DNA of 64,000 nt from Planctomycetota bacterium (lineage in GTDB: Bacteria; Planctomycetota; Planctomycetia; Pirellulales; Pirellulaceae). The position numbers and the translations under genes were made by a program. Each line of letters starts with the position of its first letter. The first letter of the stretch is position 1. The notes beneath the pieces are model-generated. The model was given only the letters and a program-made list of their open reading frames with translations, searched no databases and was not told the DNA's origin. The stretch lies in assembly GCA_963204915.1 (NCBI GenBank), contig CAUJHS010000084.1, forward strand, positions 31,055-95,054. The letters run 5' to 3'. Below, piece by piece: positions 62,832 through 64,000 of the stretch.

Positions 62832-63542
62832 TCACGCAGCACGAACCCGCTTGCGTTTTCGAGCCGCACCAAACGCCAACCCAAGACTTCCCAATCCGAA
62901 CAGAGTTAAACTAGCCGGCTCAGGGACCGGCGCAGCACTCGGCGCAAACCCATATTGAACGTGGTCGATCTCGATGCCACCCGAAGTGTTGCTTAACTTA
63001 ATCGCCAAAACTCCACCAGGATTGTGAACGCCGAAGAATCGGTCTTCGCCTGTTGTGCCACTGAAAACACCATCAGCAATGGCTACGGGACCAATCGTGC
63101 CGAGCGATACCATTCCGGGACCGAAGGCTTCGAAAATCGTCGTTCCGGCTCCATCGGTCCACACCATACCAAACGCGGTGGGCAGTGGCCCCATCCCCAC
63201 AAACGTAAAAGTTACACCTGTTGCGCCAGCCAGGGAAAACCAAGAATGGCCGGTGAAGCCGGTATCAACATCCACTATCGAGCCATCGTCACCATCAACA
63301 GAGTCGATCAACCCCGCATAAACAGGCGTAATTACGCTGGAAATAACGCTACCAGTTGAGGCGGAAATGCTCGGATGAAGCGATCCACCCTCGAAGTGTT
63401 CCAAGACCGTGGGTCCACCAGCGTAGAACCCCCCTGGAATGTCAGCCGGCGACAAATACGGCGTCGGTCCGAATAGCACAGCAGCCTGCGCTGCACTACC
63501 CCCCCATGCGATACATAATAATGCAGCACATGTGAATGGCAT
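62832..63542 (-). CDS. PEP-CTERM sorting domain protein
   Basis: A 236-residue exported protein. The signal region (TCAALLCIAWGGSAAQA) is short of the positive residues expected before it; these appear upstream in the same frame (NLRLKF), next to the transposase end. The core is beta-rich (VLEHFEGGSLHPSISASTGS, GHSWFSLAGATGVTFTFVG) as in family members that have only the anchor in common. The C-terminus has the PEP-CTERM signal VPEPASLTLFGLGSLGLAFG and a basic tail RKRKRVRAA. The start is the ATG at 63542, four bases after the transposase stop on the same strand. The original upstream part may have been lost or replaced when the IS element arrived. Confidence 0.82.
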   Translation of the reverse strand: MPFTCAALLCIAWGGSAAQAAVLFGPTPYLSPADIPGGFYAGGPTVLEHFEGGSLHPSISASTGSVISSVITPVYAGLIDSVDGDDGSIVDVDTGFTGHSWFSLAGATGVTFTFVGMGPLPTAFGMVWTDGAGTTIFEAFGPGMVSLGTIGPVAIADGVFSGTTGEDRFFGVHNPGGVLAIKLSNTSGGIEIDHVQYGFAPSAAPVPEPASLTLFGLGSLGLAFGAARKRKRVRAA

Positions 63543-63546
63543 GAAC

Positions 63547-64000
63547 TTAAGCCGTAAGTTGTTTGTGGAAGAACTCTTGCTGTAATTGTTGTCGGGGTTT
63601 GGTCATCAGCGGGAACTGCTTGGGGCGCCGCTTGCGGACGCGCGGCTCATAGCGTCCGGGACGTTCGGGATTCACCTTCAAGTTCGCCAGGCTCTTGGCG
63701 GAGTTCTCCGCGCACAGCCAGCGCAGCGCATCAAGGAAGCTGATCCGGTCTGGCGACACGCCTTGCAGCCAGGCGGAGACGTGCATCGCCAGCCGCACCA
63801 GGTTGTAGGCCATGGCGAACATCGTCAGCTCCTTCAGCACGCCCGCCACGGTCTGGCAGCGCAGCGCGTCCATCTGGAGTGTCTGCTTCAAGTGCTTCAG
63901 ATTGGTCTCCACTTGCCACCGCTGCACGTACAACGCCGCCACTTCCCGCGCCGGATACCGCTTGGGGTCCACGAGCGTGGTGACCAGCGTCACCTCGCCC
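63547..64000 (-). CDS. IS4-type transposase, C-terminal part, cut by window end
   Basis: The last 150 or so residues of a DDE transposase. The IS4-family signature Y-x2-R-x3-E-x6-K is exact (LYVQRWQVETNLKHLKQTL), with the Glu being the third catalytic acid. The rest is typical of the C-terminus: MFAMAYNLVRLAMHVSAWLQ, FLDALRWL and a basic end RVRKRRPKQFPLM. The frame runs off the window at 64000, so integrity cannot be judged. It ends four bases before the start codon of a PEP-CTERM gene. Confidence 0.88.
   Translation of the reverse strand, partial: GEVTLVTTLVDPKRYPAREVAALYVQRWQVETNLKHLKQTLQMDALRCQTVAGVLKELTMFAMAYNLVRLAMHVSAWLQGVSPDRISFLDALRWLCAENSAKSLANLKVNPERPGRYEPRVRKRRPKQFPLMTKPRQQLQQEFFHKQLTA
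63547..64000 (-). mobile_element. IS4-type insertion sequence, partial
   Basis: The transposase reading frame marks an insertion sequence that continues past the window end. Terminal inverted repeats and target-site duplication could not be defined because only one end is in view. The end near the PEP-CTERM gene must lie close to 63540. Confidence 0.6.

Noticed and set aside
1..64000. CRISPR arrays, rRNA genes, prophage
   Set aside because: No regularly spaced repeats, rRNA-like stretches or phage structural genes were seen in the window.

Overview
The window looks like chromosomal DNA of a planctomycete, most likely of the Pirellulales type. The evidence is the mix of protein families: PSCyt/DUF1549/DUF1553 proteins, a DUF1501 protein, a DUF1559 prepilin-like protein, PEP-CTERM proteins, a dockerin/CAP protein with an N-terminal LEDRR motif, DUF1080 proteins, PPC-domain proteins, WD40 proteins behind a J-like N-terminal domain, and several ECF-type sigma factors. 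The DNA is moderately GC-rich by eye. Start codons include GTG, and Shine-Dalgarno sites are present at some genes but not all. No rRNA, tRNA or CRISPR array was seen.

Layout. 1-8.7 kb: the end of an alkaline phosphatase, a transglutaminase-like protein, a thioredoxin/NHL lipoprotein, a PhoD-like phosphatase and a class V aminotransferase. 8.7-17 kb: a DUF1559 prepilin-like protein with a small lipoprotein, a HAD hydrolase, and a cytochrome/DUF1549/DUF1553 plus DUF1501 pair. 17-25.4 kb: type III pantothenate kinase overlapping antisense a CAP/dockerin protein, a BrkB-like membrane protein, a sugar phosphate isomerase with an in-frame TGA, and two planctomycete-type membrane proteins. 25.5-29.9 kb: a probable WD40 protein - ECF sigma - anti-sigma operon whose anti-sigma carries two heme-binding CXXCH motifs. 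30-36 kb: a PPC-domain / DUF1549-DUF1553 / cytochrome-WD40 operon. 36-41 kb: trpB, alanine dehydrogenase, a DUF4142 protein and a 7Fe ferredoxin. 41-49 kb: another sigma factor, an M24 peptidase-like protein, small unknown proteins, a GNAT acetyltransferase, class II photolyase and tgt. 49-56 kb: an AT-rich gene-poor stretch with a possible relic, a PEP-CTERM protein, an M28 peptidase with an SDR, a LeuB-like dehydrogenase and a DUF1080 protein. 56-64 kb: an FHA - sigma - zinc-ribbon operon, a SpoU methyltransferase, an Ntn asparaginase, leuA with a complete attenuator leader, a PEP-CTERM protein and the end of an IS4-type transposase.

The most striking signal is upstream of leuA, on the minus strand. 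In about 200 bases there is a promoter, a 16-residue leader peptide with six leucine codons, an antiterminator that overlaps the leader stop codon, and a terminator with a T-run. Together these have every part of a ribosome-dependent leucine attenuator. Other leads are the TGA that replaces an expected Trp in the sugar phosphate isomerase, the anti-sigma factor with c-type heme motifs, and the sigma factor with a zinc-finger-like tail sitting between FHA and DksA-type zinc-ribbon genes. Most other genes are ordinary for this phylum.
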